Notes under the pieces: model-generated
The model's database searches: none
Seen by the model: only the letters and a program-made list of their open reading frames with translations
What the model was told of the DNA's origin: nothing
Made by a program: the position numbers and the translations under genes
Shown here: positions 28,001-35,813 of the stretch, in pieces
Layout of the letters: each line of letters starts with the position of its first letter
Position numbering within the stretch: position 1 is the stretch's first letter
DNA from: Parachlamydiales bacterium
GTDB taxonomy: Bacteria; Chlamydiota; Chlamydiia; Chlamydiales; Rhabdochlamydiaceae
DNA length: 64,000 nucleotides
Assembly (NCBI GenBank): GCA_003153295.1
Contig: PLXY01000006.1
Location: 132,217 to 196,216 of the forward strand
Reading direction: 5' to 3'

Positions 28001-28515
28001 TCGTTGATCGAGACATTCATCAAGGTGATGGAAGGATTCGAACCATTTAAAAAGAATTGAGGTGCGTAAATGGCTCCTCCGGCGCCCATGCCACCACCGC
28101 CTCCCGAAGTTCCATCTCCACCATCGCCTCCTTTGGCGGTCAAGTTTTGAAAGATCATGTTTTGAATTGTCACAGTCCCCGTTGGGATAAAAAATCCACT
28201 GTAAGAGCCACCACCGTCAATGGTGACCGTAGGAATTGAGCCAGAGTTTCCAATTGTGATGTTCACAGGAGTTGAGGAGTTATTAATAATCGGTAGAATT
28301 CCATTGAGTTGAATGAGCATCGGGGTGTTAAAAGTAATCGCATAATCATCCATTCCCCCCGTGTTCAAATCTTGATTCATTGAATTTATGGCATATCTCA
28401 AATCACCCATCACTCCATTGCCACCCGGATTATTGTCGGAGTTTTGTGTTACCTCGAGTGTTGTTAAGGCGAACAAAGAAGGTGTGGTAAGTAGAAACAA
28501 GCAAGACTTAAGCAT
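25045..28515 (-). CDS. Glycine-rich autotransporter
   Basis: 1156 aa. Signal peptide (MLKSCLFLLTTPSLFA), then a start resembling polymorphic beta-helix proteins (NNPGGNGVMGDLRYAINSMN), and from about 130 to 480 an extreme Gly-rich block with runs of up to nine Gly, split by short Asn/Ser/Thr motifs. A beta-helix follows with G-T-L strands, and a C-terminal beta-barrel of about 270 residues begins near WTAGFGQFSHQ and ends FYVKLGYSF. This is a classical type V autotransporter. The Gly block would make a flexible exposed surface and is prone to length change. GAGG precedes ATG 28515. Confidence 0.9.
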   Translation of the reverse strand: MLKSCLFLLTTPSLFALTTLEVTQNSDNNPGGNGVMGDLRYAINSMNQDLNTGGMDDYAITFNTPMLIQLNGILPIINNSSTPVNITIGNSGSIPTVTIDGGGSYSGFFIPTGTVTIQNMIFQNLTAKGGDGGDGTSGGGGGMGAGGAIYAPQFFLNGSNPSITLMNVSINDCSAVGGNGGSYFSISSPTGDEGGAGGGGFSGNGGSITTNGTTGGAGGGGFGGDGGDVILSTSDPLGGGGGGGGGIGSRASMGMNLGTGGSDQDNGSDGSGYGLMIPAGSGGGNYSGGNNVGGGGGGGPMTAFGAYGGGGGGSAGTNGSQPAGSMAPGGSPTPSGGNGADGGGGGGGGIVMTGMPINIDGQAGSGGYSGGGGGGAGTGASDGGYTVQGGSGGTGGGGGGGGVNQNGITPADGGNSLGGGGGGGGGPSNGSTASGGSDIGNLGAGSGGTGASSYGSGFGGGGGGGGSGLGGAVFVDSNLNLTIQAFPGIPTIFNTSNNTTQAGIHGTAGSGGGTDGFDGSALGNSIFLRTGSSLTFRANDVDDLLIVGDQVAFTDDTAFSAGGTAVFVTGNGTVVYNGTTDYQGGITVNNANFKVNGQINDASVSICRNIGFSSQRGTLSGIGILTGDVLVNSGTISPDTGGTLTLGSLTLMSADPVNGTLGSLVHIEINSSGTSSVSVSGPASLAGTLEVDIDSSAQPGEYTVLTSSGITGTFDSVEVAGSASSYSLSYLPIGAPTFVQFAFLGPLPPVPPVPEPIFLSTRGLRGNNLKIANYLNTLGPDFDGLGDQFDLLNDLSFSQYQKALKSISPSRNSISTFAAQNVMFMFSESLNSHFTKRRLAHNHSKNPHAGETAFLFLDDDKELLAVNRSPRKTIYAPPKNTQSQLWTAGFGQFSHQNSQDESPAFDFNTGGIFAGYDYGNTDLGCIGALAGYAHSSIHEHHSMGNSHINAGYLSVYGTRYFSDFFIDAAIWGDYMKVDQKRIISYPGYRETAKSSYHAEQLDLHFGTGYDFNINTVTLEPFGLVDWVTEWDPSYSEKGATPYNMKVSSRTSWMLRLETGLNGYKTTVYTWGVFIAQAKLSYVYKKPHNVGHLHAAIVSAPASFGVEAFTTNQSLISPGIELFWQTNWNGYASIIYDGEFGSGYNSNQFYVKLGYSF

Positions 28516-28567
28516 GAGAAAATCCTCTAATTATTTTTTTTCATCCTATGATTAAAAAAATAATTGC

Positions 28568-29467
28568 TCAACGTTTAAAGTGGGGAAGAGGAGTGAATTC
28601 GACTTTTTGAGGACTGTAGTTAGGTCTCATTGCGAATGCAATCGTTGCATATCGAATTTTGCCACATTGTGCGACCATGTGAGGGGTAGGATAGATGGAA
28701 AATTCTGTGAGAAGCACTCCGGGAATGAGCAGGATTGAGTTTTGATCTCTTAGAGGTGAAGAAAAATCATCGACTGTGAATGAGGATTTATAAGGAGAAA
28801 GCAGGAGTGATTGATTGTCCGTGCTATCGAGAAAAAGAGAAAACGCAGTGCCATCGTAATGCGGTCTTGTGGCGATGTAAGACGGGAAATATTTGACAAC
28901 CTTGAGAAGGATAGGAGGATGTCTGTATTGCGAAGATAAAATCGTTTCTAATCCTAACTCAACTGCCGCCTCATTAAATAGATTCCCATAAGGTTTTTGG
29001 ATCTCGAGACAAGCTTCCAAAAAACGGATGATTTCTGGAACTTGATTGAATTCCGGATAGTGAGAGCAAATAAATGCATGGAAGTGGATAGAATAATAGA
29101 AGGAGATTTGGCTTCTTCCTTTTCTTTTTGACTCGTCATAGAAGCCAAAAAAATCAGTAGAGTAATAATTTCTATCTTTCGAGCGAATAAAACGCTCTTT
29201 TGCGGTGTATAATTTTTGTGCCCATATTGGATTTGTCTGAAGAAATTCGATGAGTTCATCGAAATATCTATAAAGAGAATCGAACGCGGCCTTTTCATGC
29301 TTTTTATCGCAAATTTCTACATAACCGACTCGCTGGAATTGTTCGACAAGATGTGTTGCATTAAGATGAAAAGGAGCTTGAAATGCGAGGAAAATCCACA
29401 GAAAAAAAATCTTTCGAACAACCACGAAATCATCGTATGATTTGTTTGATGAATTTGTCAAATTCAT
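28568..29467 (-). CDS. Exported 2OG-Fe(II) oxygenase-like protein
   Basis: About 299 aa from ATG 29467. The C-terminal half carries a plausible iron site: RPHYDGTAFSLFLDS (H-x-D) and, after PGVLLTEF, a distal His in PTPHMVAQCGKIRYATIAFA with a following Arg, as in isopenicillin-N-synthase-like oxygenases. A hydrophobic signal-like segment (KIFFLWIFLAFQAPFHLNA) starts around residue 17. The frame is open up to 29512, but those residues (IESDLYSRQWKAI) belong to a DUF1016 remnant, so the true start is ATG 29467 or GTG 29425. Function and substrate unknown. Confidence 0.65.
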   Translation of the reverse strand: MNLTNSSNKSYDDFVVVRKIFFLWIFLAFQAPFHLNATHLVEQFQRVGYVEICDKKHEKAAFDSLYRYFDELIEFLQTNPIWAQKLYTAKERFIRSKDRNYYSTDFFGFYDESKRKGRSQISFYYSIHFHAFICSHYPEFNQVPEIIRFLEACLEIQKPYGNLFNEAAVELGLETILSSQYRHPPILLKVVKYFPSYIATRPHYDGTAFSLFLDSTDNQSLLLSPYKSSFTVDDFSSPLRDQNSILLIPGVLLTEFSIYPTPHMVAQCGKIRYATIAFAMRPNYSPQKVEFTPLPHFKR

Positions 29468-29805
29468 AATGGCCTTCCATTGTCGACTATATAGATCTGA
29501 CTCGATCCACATTTCTAGAGTATTGCGGCTCCAGCCATTTTCAATTGTCTTCTTAGCGTACCAAAGACGCTGATCTGGGCTCTCAAGTCACTCAGAAGCA
29601 TATTATGACCCCATGATAATTTTGCAGCAGCTTGCTGCAAAATTGAGATCTCTGGATAGGCTTCAGGGAGTTGTTTCATGTAAAAAAGATTACGAGGCGA
29701 GAATCCGGCCATTTGAGGAAAGGTTGTTTTAAGATCTTTTGCAAGCCTTTCTACTATTTTAGTACCCCACCCTTCATCTTTTTGTTTCTGAAGAATTTCT
29801 CTCCC
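29425..29805 (-). pseudogene. Remnant of a DUF1016 (YhcG-like) PDDEXK nuclease gene
   Basis: Three frames in succession give N-terminal DUF1016 sequence: EILQKQKDEGWGTKIVERLA and KDLKTTFPQMAGFSPRNLFY (29803 to about 29660), then PEISILQQAAAKLSWGHNMLL, then after a frameshift near 29590 RLWYAKKTIENGWSRNTLE and IESDLYSRQWKAI (to about 29470). A second shift lies near 29805, where LFWE is interrupted. The C-terminal nuclease part is absent. This family is often a mobile-element or defence-associated nuclease; here it is a dead fragment lying against the tmRNA-derived repeat. Confidence 0.75.
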
Positions 29806-29905
29806 AAAAAGGCAAAAAATTCAGATTTTTTGAATGGAGTCTTTCAGAACTTGGCGCTAATAAACGCAACGTGCTTATTATAAAAATTATGGATTCTTAA
29901 ATATG

Positions 29906-29999
29906 GGTTGGATACGAAAGCATCCAACCGAAATGGAGGTAGAGAGATTTGAATTCTCGTCCTAAGCCAACATCCAACCTATGATTATATGCTCATCGC
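29906..29999 (-). repeat. Diverged copy of the tmRNA 3' end with adjoining hairpin
   Basis: Positions 29931-29999 match the tmRNA 3' region at 40937-41005 with about 10 differences in 69, including the T-loop and acceptor strand. Directly beyond it is an 8-bp stem (GGTTGGAT at 29906-29913 with its complement at 29922-29929), where a terminator would sit. Most differences are C/T or A/G changes, as in decay. It is a displaced or duplicated tmRNA end left by an older integration event. Confidence 0.75.
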
Positions 30000-30008
30000 T
30001 GAGCAGGT

Positions 30009-30671
30009 TTAAAAATTACGAGTTTGTGCAGATGCTATCGAAGTTGGAGCATATTCTAGAGGGCGAGATACTGAAATCAACCTAGATGCATCGTAGATAA
30101 CAGATGGTAAAAGGCACCGTTCAAGATGTTCAACACGAACTTTGGTTTTATCTGAAGATACTTGAATGAGTTCACGACTATGGAATTGTTGAGGAGGAGA
30201 CACGGTTGTAATCCGCTTCTGGGGGAAATTTTTTCGCACTATTTTGATCGCGGGAACCAGATCGGAATCATTGGAAATTACTAGAGCTCGATCATATGCG
30301 TTTTGATAAGCTAGATCTAGTAGAAACAAAGCGATGTTGACATCGGTTTCTTTTTCTTCATGGCCTACCCAGTGATGCGTGCAGGATGGGCACCTACGGT
30401 TTTTCTTTTTGAAGTGTCCTAGAATAGGTATTACTCCAGTTAATTCCAGAGCTCGAATATAGGATTTTTGGCATTTTTGCGAGGATTCAGAGACGTGTTC
30501 GGCATATGCTGAAAAATAAAACACTTGAGAGAGTTCCTCAGAATGGGACTTTAGAAAAACCTTTGAAAGTGTTTTTAAATCTGTCCATTTTAATTCAGGA
30601 CGACAAAGATCAGAAATTGCGTGGTAGAGATTGAGTCCGTCTATGAAACATGCGACACGTCGTCGATGCAT
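30009..30671 (-). CDS. NYN domain (LabA/DUF88-like) putative ribonuclease
   Basis: 220 aa. PIN-like NYN fold: FIDGLNLY with the first catalytic Asp (Asp11), KETDVNIALFLLDLAY with the second, and ALVISNDSDLVPAI with the third. A CxxC pair (RCPSCTHHW) before the second motif is a known addition in part of this family. These proteins are thought to cleave RNA. AGGA upstream makes ATG 30671 the start; the frame runs on to 30719 through a hairpin. It lies between two tmRNA 3' copies, so it may be cargo of an older insertion. Confidence 0.82.
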   Translation of the reverse strand: MHRRRVACFIDGLNLYHAISDLCRPELKWTDLKTLSKVFLKSHSEELSQVFYFSAYAEHVSESSQKCQKSYIRALELTGVIPILGHFKKKNRRCPSCTHHWVGHEEKETDVNIALFLLDLAYQNAYDRALVISNDSDLVPAIKIVRKNFPQKRITTVSPPQQFHSRELIQVSSDKTKVRVEHLERCLLPSVIYDASRLISVSRPLEYAPTSIASAQTRNF

Positions 30672-30680
30672 TTGTATCCT

Positions 30681-30711
30681 AAAAAACGTGCCACGAGCCG
30701 GAGCCCGTGGC
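30681..30711 (-). promoter_or_regulatory. Terminator-like hairpin in the NYN gene leader
   Basis: GC-rich stem (GCCACG-A-GC with GC-C-CGTGGC, 30690-30711; one mismatch, loop CGGA) followed in the direction of the gene by AC G and a run of six T (30686-30681), just before AGGA and ATG 30671. It has the form of an intrinsic terminator placed between promoter and ribosome-binding site, so it may act as an attenuator, or end transcripts entering from the integrated element. Confidence 0.55.
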
Positions 30712-30892
30712 TTTCGCATGGGGTCTCCATGCGGGATTATACCTACATCATATTGGCTACTAATATTTTTGCAAATAAAAACTTCTAAAGGATTTCTACT
30801 TTCCTTTCCACCTAGAAATTCTTTCCGAAAGAAAATTAACTTTTAGTCTTTAGTATGGTTATTCAAGGATTAAAAACTCCTAATATAAAAAA

Positions 30893-30912
30893 GCCAGGTT
30901 CAAGAACCTGGC
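30893..30912 (-). terminator. Displaced terminator at the left end of the island
   Basis: Perfect 9-bp stem (GCCAGGTTC 30893-30901, complement 30904-30912) followed on the reverse strand by TTTTTT. It abuts the 24-bp tmRNA-end copy, exactly where the terminator of ssrA would have been before the island went in. Confidence 0.7.
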
Positions 30913-30914
30913 CG

Positions 30915-30938
30915 AATTGGAGGTGGAGAGATTCGAAC
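30915..30938. repeat. Left attachment site of the ssrA island
   Basis: 24 bp (AATTGGAGGTGGAGAGATTC plus GAAC) identical to 40937-40960, in the same orientation. In the right-hand copy it forms the last 21 nt of tmRNA and three bases beyond. Similarity ends abruptly on both sides, which defines the crossover segment. Confidence 0.85.
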
Positions 30939-30994
30939 AGGGATGGGAAGCGAAGGTTGTTTTATAGAGAAATCTAGCTAAATTTTGTCTCTAT

Positions 30995-31015
30995 TTACGC
31001 AATTTTTACGCACTA
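30995..31015 (+). promoter_or_regulatory. Arm-type repeat, left end
   Basis: TTACGCA, four bases (ATTT), then TTACGCACTA, so two identical boxes one helical turn (11 bp) apart, 57 bp inside the left attachment site. Same orientation as the right-end copy at 40818. Confidence 0.65.
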
Positions 31016-31063
31016 CACAGGACGGAACAGGAGCAAAATAGCCCTCGTTTTAGATGACTTTTG

Positions 31064-32062
31064 TCAGCAATAATCATCGAAAGTATCGCCGCCTGTCCAT
31101 TCAAGGTCACGTACAAGACAGAATTCTTTTTCTGCACCGTCCTTGGTAAAAAAAGTACCCAAGCTAGTATGCACATATAAGCCATCCTCAAAGGCGACTT
31201 TCGCAAGAGACCAGGGCTTTATGGTATCTTTTGCAGCCTGTTCGCACATCACGAAGACTGACTGGCCGTCATCAGCCACCGCTACTTTAAGAACTATCGA
31301 TATAGAAAAATCGTTACGGGCGAATATAGCACCTGCTGTCAATTTTACCTTATAAGTTGCGATTGAGTCTTCTTCCGCTTTTTGCGGGCAGCAAGGAAAC
31401 TCGGTCGGGGTGCGCCAATTGCGTTGGGCTGCGCCTGGCGTTTTTGCAATTACCAAGTCAGACGTTTTTTGCGGTGTCTGTGGAGATGGCTTGTGAGTGA
31501 AAGAAGATTTGAATACCCATTCTCCCAGGAAGCCACTGCATGAGGGTGGCTTGTCACTTTTTGCCCATAGTTGCAAGCGTTCCAAACAGGCTTGTGCTTC
31601 TTGGGGAGTGACACCACGCATCCATTCAAAATTGCGATCATTGCCGCTATTGCGTAATTTTGAAGGATCTTTGAGAAAGGCCTCAATACTACCGCAGCAC
31701 AATTCGATGCGTTTCACGGTAATTGGGTTAAGAAGCGCGTTTTCCAGACGCGTCAACCATCGAAGGTTTTCAGGCCTGTTGTTTCGACGGTTCGTGTCGA
31801 TATGGTCAACGATATGTTCTGGAGTCGGCGGATCTCCAAGGAATGCCGTTGCTACGATCCTGTGGATGCGAACAGAGCCAATATGCATATAACCATTCTG
31901 AGTATTTGGCTTGCCAAAAGTCCATTGGTTATCGCCTGAGCGCGAACGTTTAACTGGACGGGAGTGGCGCAACACCGCTCCGTTATCACGAACTGAATAT
32001 CGCTCCTCGTCATAGCTACAAATCATCTCACGGTGGAAATTATTTATGATAGTTTCTGTCAC
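31064..32062 (-). CDS. HNH endonuclease-like protein
   Basis: 332 aa. Residues about 60-115 form an HNH motif: HRIVATAFLGDPPTPEHIVD, then HIDTNRRNNRPENLRWLT, with H...H...N ligands as in phage and homing HNH nucleases. The remaining 200 residues are not recognised and contain Cys-rich and basic parts. It follows the next upstream orphan by nine bases on the same strand. It is either an element-borne nuclease or an anti-competitor function; no intein or intron is visible. Confidence 0.78.
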   Translation of the reverse strand: MTETIINNFHREMICSYDEERYSVRDNGAVLRHSRPVKRSRSGDNQWTFGKPNTQNGYMHIGSVRIHRIVATAFLGDPPTPEHIVDHIDTNRRNNRPENLRWLTRLENALLNPITVKRIELCCGSIEAFLKDPSKLRNSGNDRNFEWMRGVTPQEAQACLERLQLWAKSDKPPSCSGFLGEWVFKSSFTHKPSPQTPQKTSDLVIAKTPGAAQRNWRTPTEFPCCPQKAEEDSIATYKVKLTAGAIFARNDFSISIVLKVAVADDGQSVFVMCEQAAKDTIKPWSLAKVAFEDGLYVHTSLGTFFTKDGAEKEFCLVRDLEWTGGDTFDDYC

Positions 32063-32071
32063 TGCACATCC

Positions 32072-32716
32072 TTATGCTTTGCTCAAATGTTTCGCTACTT
32101 CATAGACGACGCTTTTATCAACCTGCTGGCGGATTGCGTCGGCAAGCTTTTCTACGAACCACTCTGGGCGGTCATATTGAGGACCGATACTTGCCAAGCA
32201 TATAGCAGTCGCATGAGAACAGTGGATTTCACGATTACTTACCAGAGATCGTCCCACAAAGCGTATCGCCTCCATCAAGGCAGCGGCTTGGTCTCCGTGA
32301 TTACAATTTGATAGTTTCAGCGCAGAAATTATATGAGTTGCCAGTGCCCAAGCATTCTCAATTGCCGCTTTATTATCGGCATGGAACTTAAATGGATCGG
32401 GTGATTTATCGAGTTCGGCTAGATAACAAACTCTGTCGCCATCAACGTCATTGGCAATCTGATCCACAGAGGAAATTAAATCCAAATGATATTGTCCAAG
32501 TTTTCTTTTTGCATGTTCGTAATCTTCTTCCTTCCAATCAAAGGGAAGTGCCACTGCTTCGTTAAGTGCGTGGCGAACTTCTTCTTCTGTTCTCTTAGAG
32601 TGTCGATATCTCATAGGCGAAAGTGCCCATTGACTAAAGATTTTGTCAGCTTGGCGTTTGAGCTGCTCCTTTTTGCGAAAGCGGACCTGTTTATCGGCAT
32701 TTGATAGTTGTATCAT
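32072..32716 (-). CDS. Island orphan protein
   Basis: About 214 aa. AAGG upstream supports ATG 32716, whereas the longer frame starting at 32794 would cover the promoter region. The N-terminal 25 residues are strongly basic and helical (VRFRKKEQLKRQADKI); the rest is helical and acidic. No domain recognised. Co-transcribed with the HNH gene and divergent from the integrase. Confidence 0.6.
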   Translation of the reverse strand: MIQLSNADKQVRFRKKEQLKRQADKIFSQWALSPMRYRHSKRTEEEVRHALNEAVALPFDWKEEDYEHAKRKLGQYHLDLISSVDQIANDVDGDRVCYLAELDKSPDPFKFHADNKAAIENAWALATHIISALKLSNCNHGDQAAALMEAIRFVGRSLVSNREIHCSHATAICLASIGPQYDRPEWFVEKLADAIRQQVDKSVVYEVAKHLSKA

Positions 32717-32850
32717 GATAATCCTTACGGTTACTGAAAATGCTAGTACCTTTATGTTAAAGTAACAATAACCTAAGAGATTAAAAATAGTCAAACTCTA
32801 TCATCGATGAAATGTGACTACCTCACTGAAATGATGACAAATTTTTATTA

Positions 32851-32871
32851 AAGTGCGTAAATATTGCGTAA
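32851..32871 (-). promoter_or_regulatory. Arm-type repeat near the integrase promoter
   Basis: Reverse complement of the end repeats: TTACGCA, four bases (ATAT), TTACGCACTT on the reverse strand. It lies in the 286-bp gap between the divergent orphan gene and the integrase, so binding here could regulate one or both. Confidence 0.6.
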
Positions 32872-33002
32872 TTTATCAAACGCATACTCAAATAAACGCT
32901 GGTATATAGACGTTTAGATATTGGAAGTCGTGAGATTATTAGTCTCGTTATTGCTGTTTATTCCAGTTTTTTCTAGAATGATTCTTTTCTATCTGGAGGA
33001 TC

Positions 33003-34073
33003 ATGGGAACCATTCGGGAATACAAGAAAGACGACGGCACAATCTCTTACCATGCAGAGGTCCGCCTAAAAGGTTACTCTCCTCAGAGAGAGAGTTTTCG
33101 AACTAGGACTTTGGCAAAGAAATGGGTTCAGGACACAGAATCGTCGATTAGAGACGGTAGGCATTTCCGAATCGCTGAAGCTAAAAAGCACACGGTAAAG
33201 GATTTGATTGATCGGTTCACTTCTCAATGGTTGCCCCAGTTTCCTGAGAGGGTGGTAAGACAGACTGCATATCTTTCTTGGTGGAAAGAGAGGCTTGGCC
33301 ATTTGCTCCTAGCAGATTTTACGCCTGCTGTTATTGCCGAAGCGAGAGATGCTTTGCTCTCGGAGGCCACTAATAGGCAAAAATTACGAAATCCAGCGAC
33401 GGTTAATCGATATCTGGCTGCTATTTCCAGAGCTTTGACTATTGCTATGAAAGAGTGGGGATGGATTGATGATACCCCTATGAGGAAGGTCTCAAAACCA
33501 TCTGAAGGGAACGGAAGAAATCGGCTTCTTAGTCTAGAAGAGAAGGATCGTCTCCTTCAGGAATGCAAGCTTTCCCCTAATCATCATCTTTTGCCCATCG
33601 TTTCTTTGGCGCTTCTGACGGGCATGCGATTCGGAGAAATTGTTGGATTGAAGTGGGAAGATGTAGATCGACAGAATAGGACTATCACACTTGAAAAAAC
33701 GAAGAATGGAGAAAGGAGAATTCTTCCTCTAACTGAAACTGTAGAAAGGATTTTGCTTAGTTGTCAGAAGACTGATATTGCTTTAGGTCTAATTTTCAAA
33801 CCAACCAGTCCGATCAATCGATCTGGATTAGTAGATATTCGGAATGCTTTCATAAAAGCTCTTCAAAGGGCAAAAATTTCAAATTTTCGCTTTCACGACC
33901 TCAGGCATGCCGCTGCGTCCTTTTTAGCGATGAGCGGCGCAACGCAGGGGGAGTTAATGGCCATTCTCGGACACAAAACACCTACAATGACCAGGCGTTA
34001 TGCCCACTATAGCCAAAAGCACATCGCGAACGTGATGGAACGTACACAGGCAAATTTATTGAATCAGGAGTGA
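33003..34073 (+). CDS. int: Tyrosine recombinase (phage-type integrase)
   Basis: 356 aa. N-terminal arm-binding domain with the AP2-like pattern of short strands (GTIREYKKDDGTISYHAEVR), a core-binding domain at about 60-165, and the catalytic domain with Arg209 (LLTGMRFGEI), His298-x-x-Arg301 (FHDLRHAAASF), His near 324 (GHKTPTMTRRY) and the nucleophile Tyr333. All catalytic residues are present, so it should be active. Its presence with flanking 24-bp repeats identifies it as the enzyme that inserted the island into ssrA. GAGGA precedes ATG 33003. Confidence 0.93.
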   Translation: MGTIREYKKDDGTISYHAEVRLKGYSPQRESFRTRTLAKKWVQDTESSIRDGRHFRIAEAKKHTVKDLIDRFTSQWLPQFPERVVRQTAYLSWWKERLGHLLLADFTPAVIAEARDALLSEATNRQKLRNPATVNRYLAAISRALTIAMKEWGWIDDTPMRKVSKPSEGNGRNRLLSLEEKDRLLQECKLSPNHHLLPIVSLALLTGMRFGEIVGLKWEDVDRQNRTITLEKTKNGERRILPLTETVERILLSCQKTDIALGLIFKPTSPINRSGLVDIRNAFIKALQRAKISNFRFHDLRHAAASFLAMSGATQGELMAILGHKTPTMTRRYAHYSQKHIANVMERTQANLLNQE

Positions 34074-34075
34074 CA

Positions 34076-35341
34076 ATGGGAACGAAGCAAAAGGATAAGA
34101 CCTATTTACGAGATACGATCTCTACGGAATTCAACCTCATCAAAACCTCGGAAACGATTGGAGGGGCGTTAACCCATCTCGGGGTTCTCATTGCAAAGGT
34201 TCGGCGCCAGCCTCATATCGACTGTATTATAGCTTCCGCAGAGGCCGAGCTGGCGGAAGAAGATCGCATTGCTTTTGAAAATCTTGAAAAAGCCGTGGCA
34301 TGGTTCCATGAGAAAATCAGAATTTTGTTACCGCACGTCAAATGGGCGCCTGACTCATTTGCAAGGGCTGATGTAAACGCGCTACTCAACTTTCACACCC
34401 TATCTTTTAATGCCAATGGCTATGCTGGCAGTCTTCTTTTTCAACTCAGACATTTGTATTCGGAAGTTGCCAAAGAAGAAAAAAATTACCTCCTATTCGA
34501 AGGTTGGATGCGAATCGAGAGAAAACGCGGCTGTTCTGTAGAGGTTTTTGATTGGCCTGATTATGTGGACAAGAGTCTTAACTCACTTCCTCCCGATCAA
34601 CAGTTGCGCCAATGGAAAGAAAAGGCTGATACTTCTCTACCGTGCCTACTTCGATTCTTGAAAATATTATCTCTCTATCCAACGTTCATCCCCCTTACAT
34701 TGCCAGCTCAACCGACTGTCGATAGTTTGCCAAAAAATCTACTCCAATTAGAGGAGAGACAATACCAAGCTACTGTAGGGTATTACCTTAGCGCGTTCAG
34801 ATCGCCCGAGTCTAGGAAGCATCCTCTATCCATTGTCGAATTGATCAAATGGATAGATCGGTTTCTGTATATGCTTGAGCAAAGGCTTGAGTTCGATATA
34901 TCGAATGATGAAAAATCTCCCATACAGATCAACATTGTCATCAATCAATTCTTTTTCTTTTCAGAGAGAGCGACGATGGATGCAGCAACAACGCAATCTA
35001 CTTCGCAAGAGAGTGTAGAGCCAACTCCATCCGATGTCGCTAAAAATGCGCATGGTCATACGTGGAAAGAAGAAACTGATCAAAAAGTGCTTTATTCCAT
35101 CGGCAAGGAGATCTGGCGTCAGGTTGTGCGCAATGTTTCGTTGCAGGCGCTAAAGAAACTCTCTCAGAAAGATATCTCGAATAAGATCAGGCAGGAGGTT
35201 AAGGCTCGTGGCATCAGACTTTATCGTGATGTACCTGCTCGTTACTCTAACGCGGCCAAAGCAACCGATCCTCGTCATTGGGAAAGCGGTCGCTGCCTAG
35301 GCTTCAAAAAAGGGTATTCTCCCGAAGAGGGGGGTGTTTAA
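34076..35341 (+). CDS. Island orphan protein
   Basis: About 421 aa. AGGAG overlaps the integrase stop, so ATG 34076 (or GTG 34070) starts immediately after it, implying co-transcription. The protein is polar and mixed alpha/beta, with Glu- and Lys-rich helices (IASAEAELAEEDRIAFENLE) and a C-terminal basic part (RQEVKARGIRLYRDV). No domain recognised. It could be a replication, regulatory or defence factor of the element. Just after it, a GGGGGGTGTTT motif occurs twice (35332-35342 and 35351-35361). Confidence 0.65.
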   Translation: MGTKQKDKTYLRDTISTEFNLIKTSETIGGALTHLGVLIAKVRRQPHIDCIIASAEAELAEEDRIAFENLEKAVAWFHEKIRILLPHVKWAPDSFARADVNALLNFHTLSFNANGYAGSLLFQLRHLYSEVAKEEKNYLLFEGWMRIERKRGCSVEVFDWPDYVDKSLNSLPPDQQLRQWKEKADTSLPCLLRFLKILSLYPTFIPLTLPAQPTVDSLPKNLLQLEERQYQATVGYYLSAFRSPESRKHPLSIVELIKWIDRFLYMLEQRLEFDISNDEKSPIQINIVINQFFFFSERATMDAATTQSTSQESVEPTPSDVAKNAHGHTWKEETDQKVLYSIGKEIWRQVVRNVSLQALKKLSQKDISNKIRQEVKARGIRLYRDVPARYSNAAKATDPRHWESGRCLGFKKGYSPEEGGV

Positions 35342-35489
35342 ATTTAAAAAGGGGGGTGTTTTATAAAAAATTTCCTCTCTATGTAGCCTCCTCCCATCAA
35401 TATGTCTATTTTTAAACGACTCCTTTTTCGCTGGCCTCAAATAAGTAAAATGAGGGCATACGCGAAATAACTGAAATAAGGAGCGTTTA

Positions 35490-35813
35490 ATGACAACAAT
35501 TCAAACATCAGAAATTACCAATAAAAAAGTTGTGCGTACTGTGCGTGAGTTCTGCCAAAAGAACCGCGAAACAGGCGCGTGGCCGTCTAGCGAATATGCA
35601 GTGCGTGCCATAGTTCAACAAGGGGAACAAAGCCCTTTTGCACCTGCAATTCTCAGATACAACCGACGAGTTCTTATCGATCAGGTCGCATGGGATGCCT
35701 GTTTGGCTCGTCTTGGTCAACCCTCAACCAATATGCCCATAAAGGAGGTAGGAGATGAGAAGACAAAGTCAAAAGCAACCAAGATGCATTCAGATCGCGG
35801 ACAGTATTCGTAA
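35490..35813 (+). CDS. Small island protein, possibly regulatory
   Basis: 107 aa, predicted helical N-terminus with Arg/Lys (KKVVRTVREFCQKN) then AWPSSEYAVRAIVQQGEQSP; this suits a short DNA-binding or excision-type protein, but I do not recognise a family. AAGGAG lies before the ATG. It overlaps the 53-codon gene downstream by 59 bp. Confidence 0.6.
   Translation: MTTIQTSEITNKKVVRTVREFCQKNRETGAWPSSEYAVRAIVQQGEQSPFAPAILRYNRRVLIDQVAWDACLARLGQPSTNMPIKEVGDEKTKSKATKMHSDRGQYS

Noticed and set aside
27301-28050. A 249-codon Ser/Thr-rich open frame on the + strand
   Set aside because: It is the complementary reading of the Gly-rich autotransporter; GGN codons give Ser/Thr/Pro/Ala frames on the other strand. 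It has no ribosome-binding site or family pattern.
26900-28100. Possible repeat array or CRISPR in the CCACCGCC-rich DNA
   Set aside because: The repetition follows Gly codons with irregular spacing inside one long open frame; there are no constant-length spacers.
29713-29880. A small + strand gene (start near 29671)
   Set aside because: Its coding is the opposite strand of the DUF1016 remnant, whose frame explains the conservation better.
30915-30938. Possible tRNA 3' end
   Set aside because: The GGAGGTGGAGAGATTCGAAC sequence looks like a tRNA T-arm, but it is the copied tmRNA end; no tRNA body is next to it.
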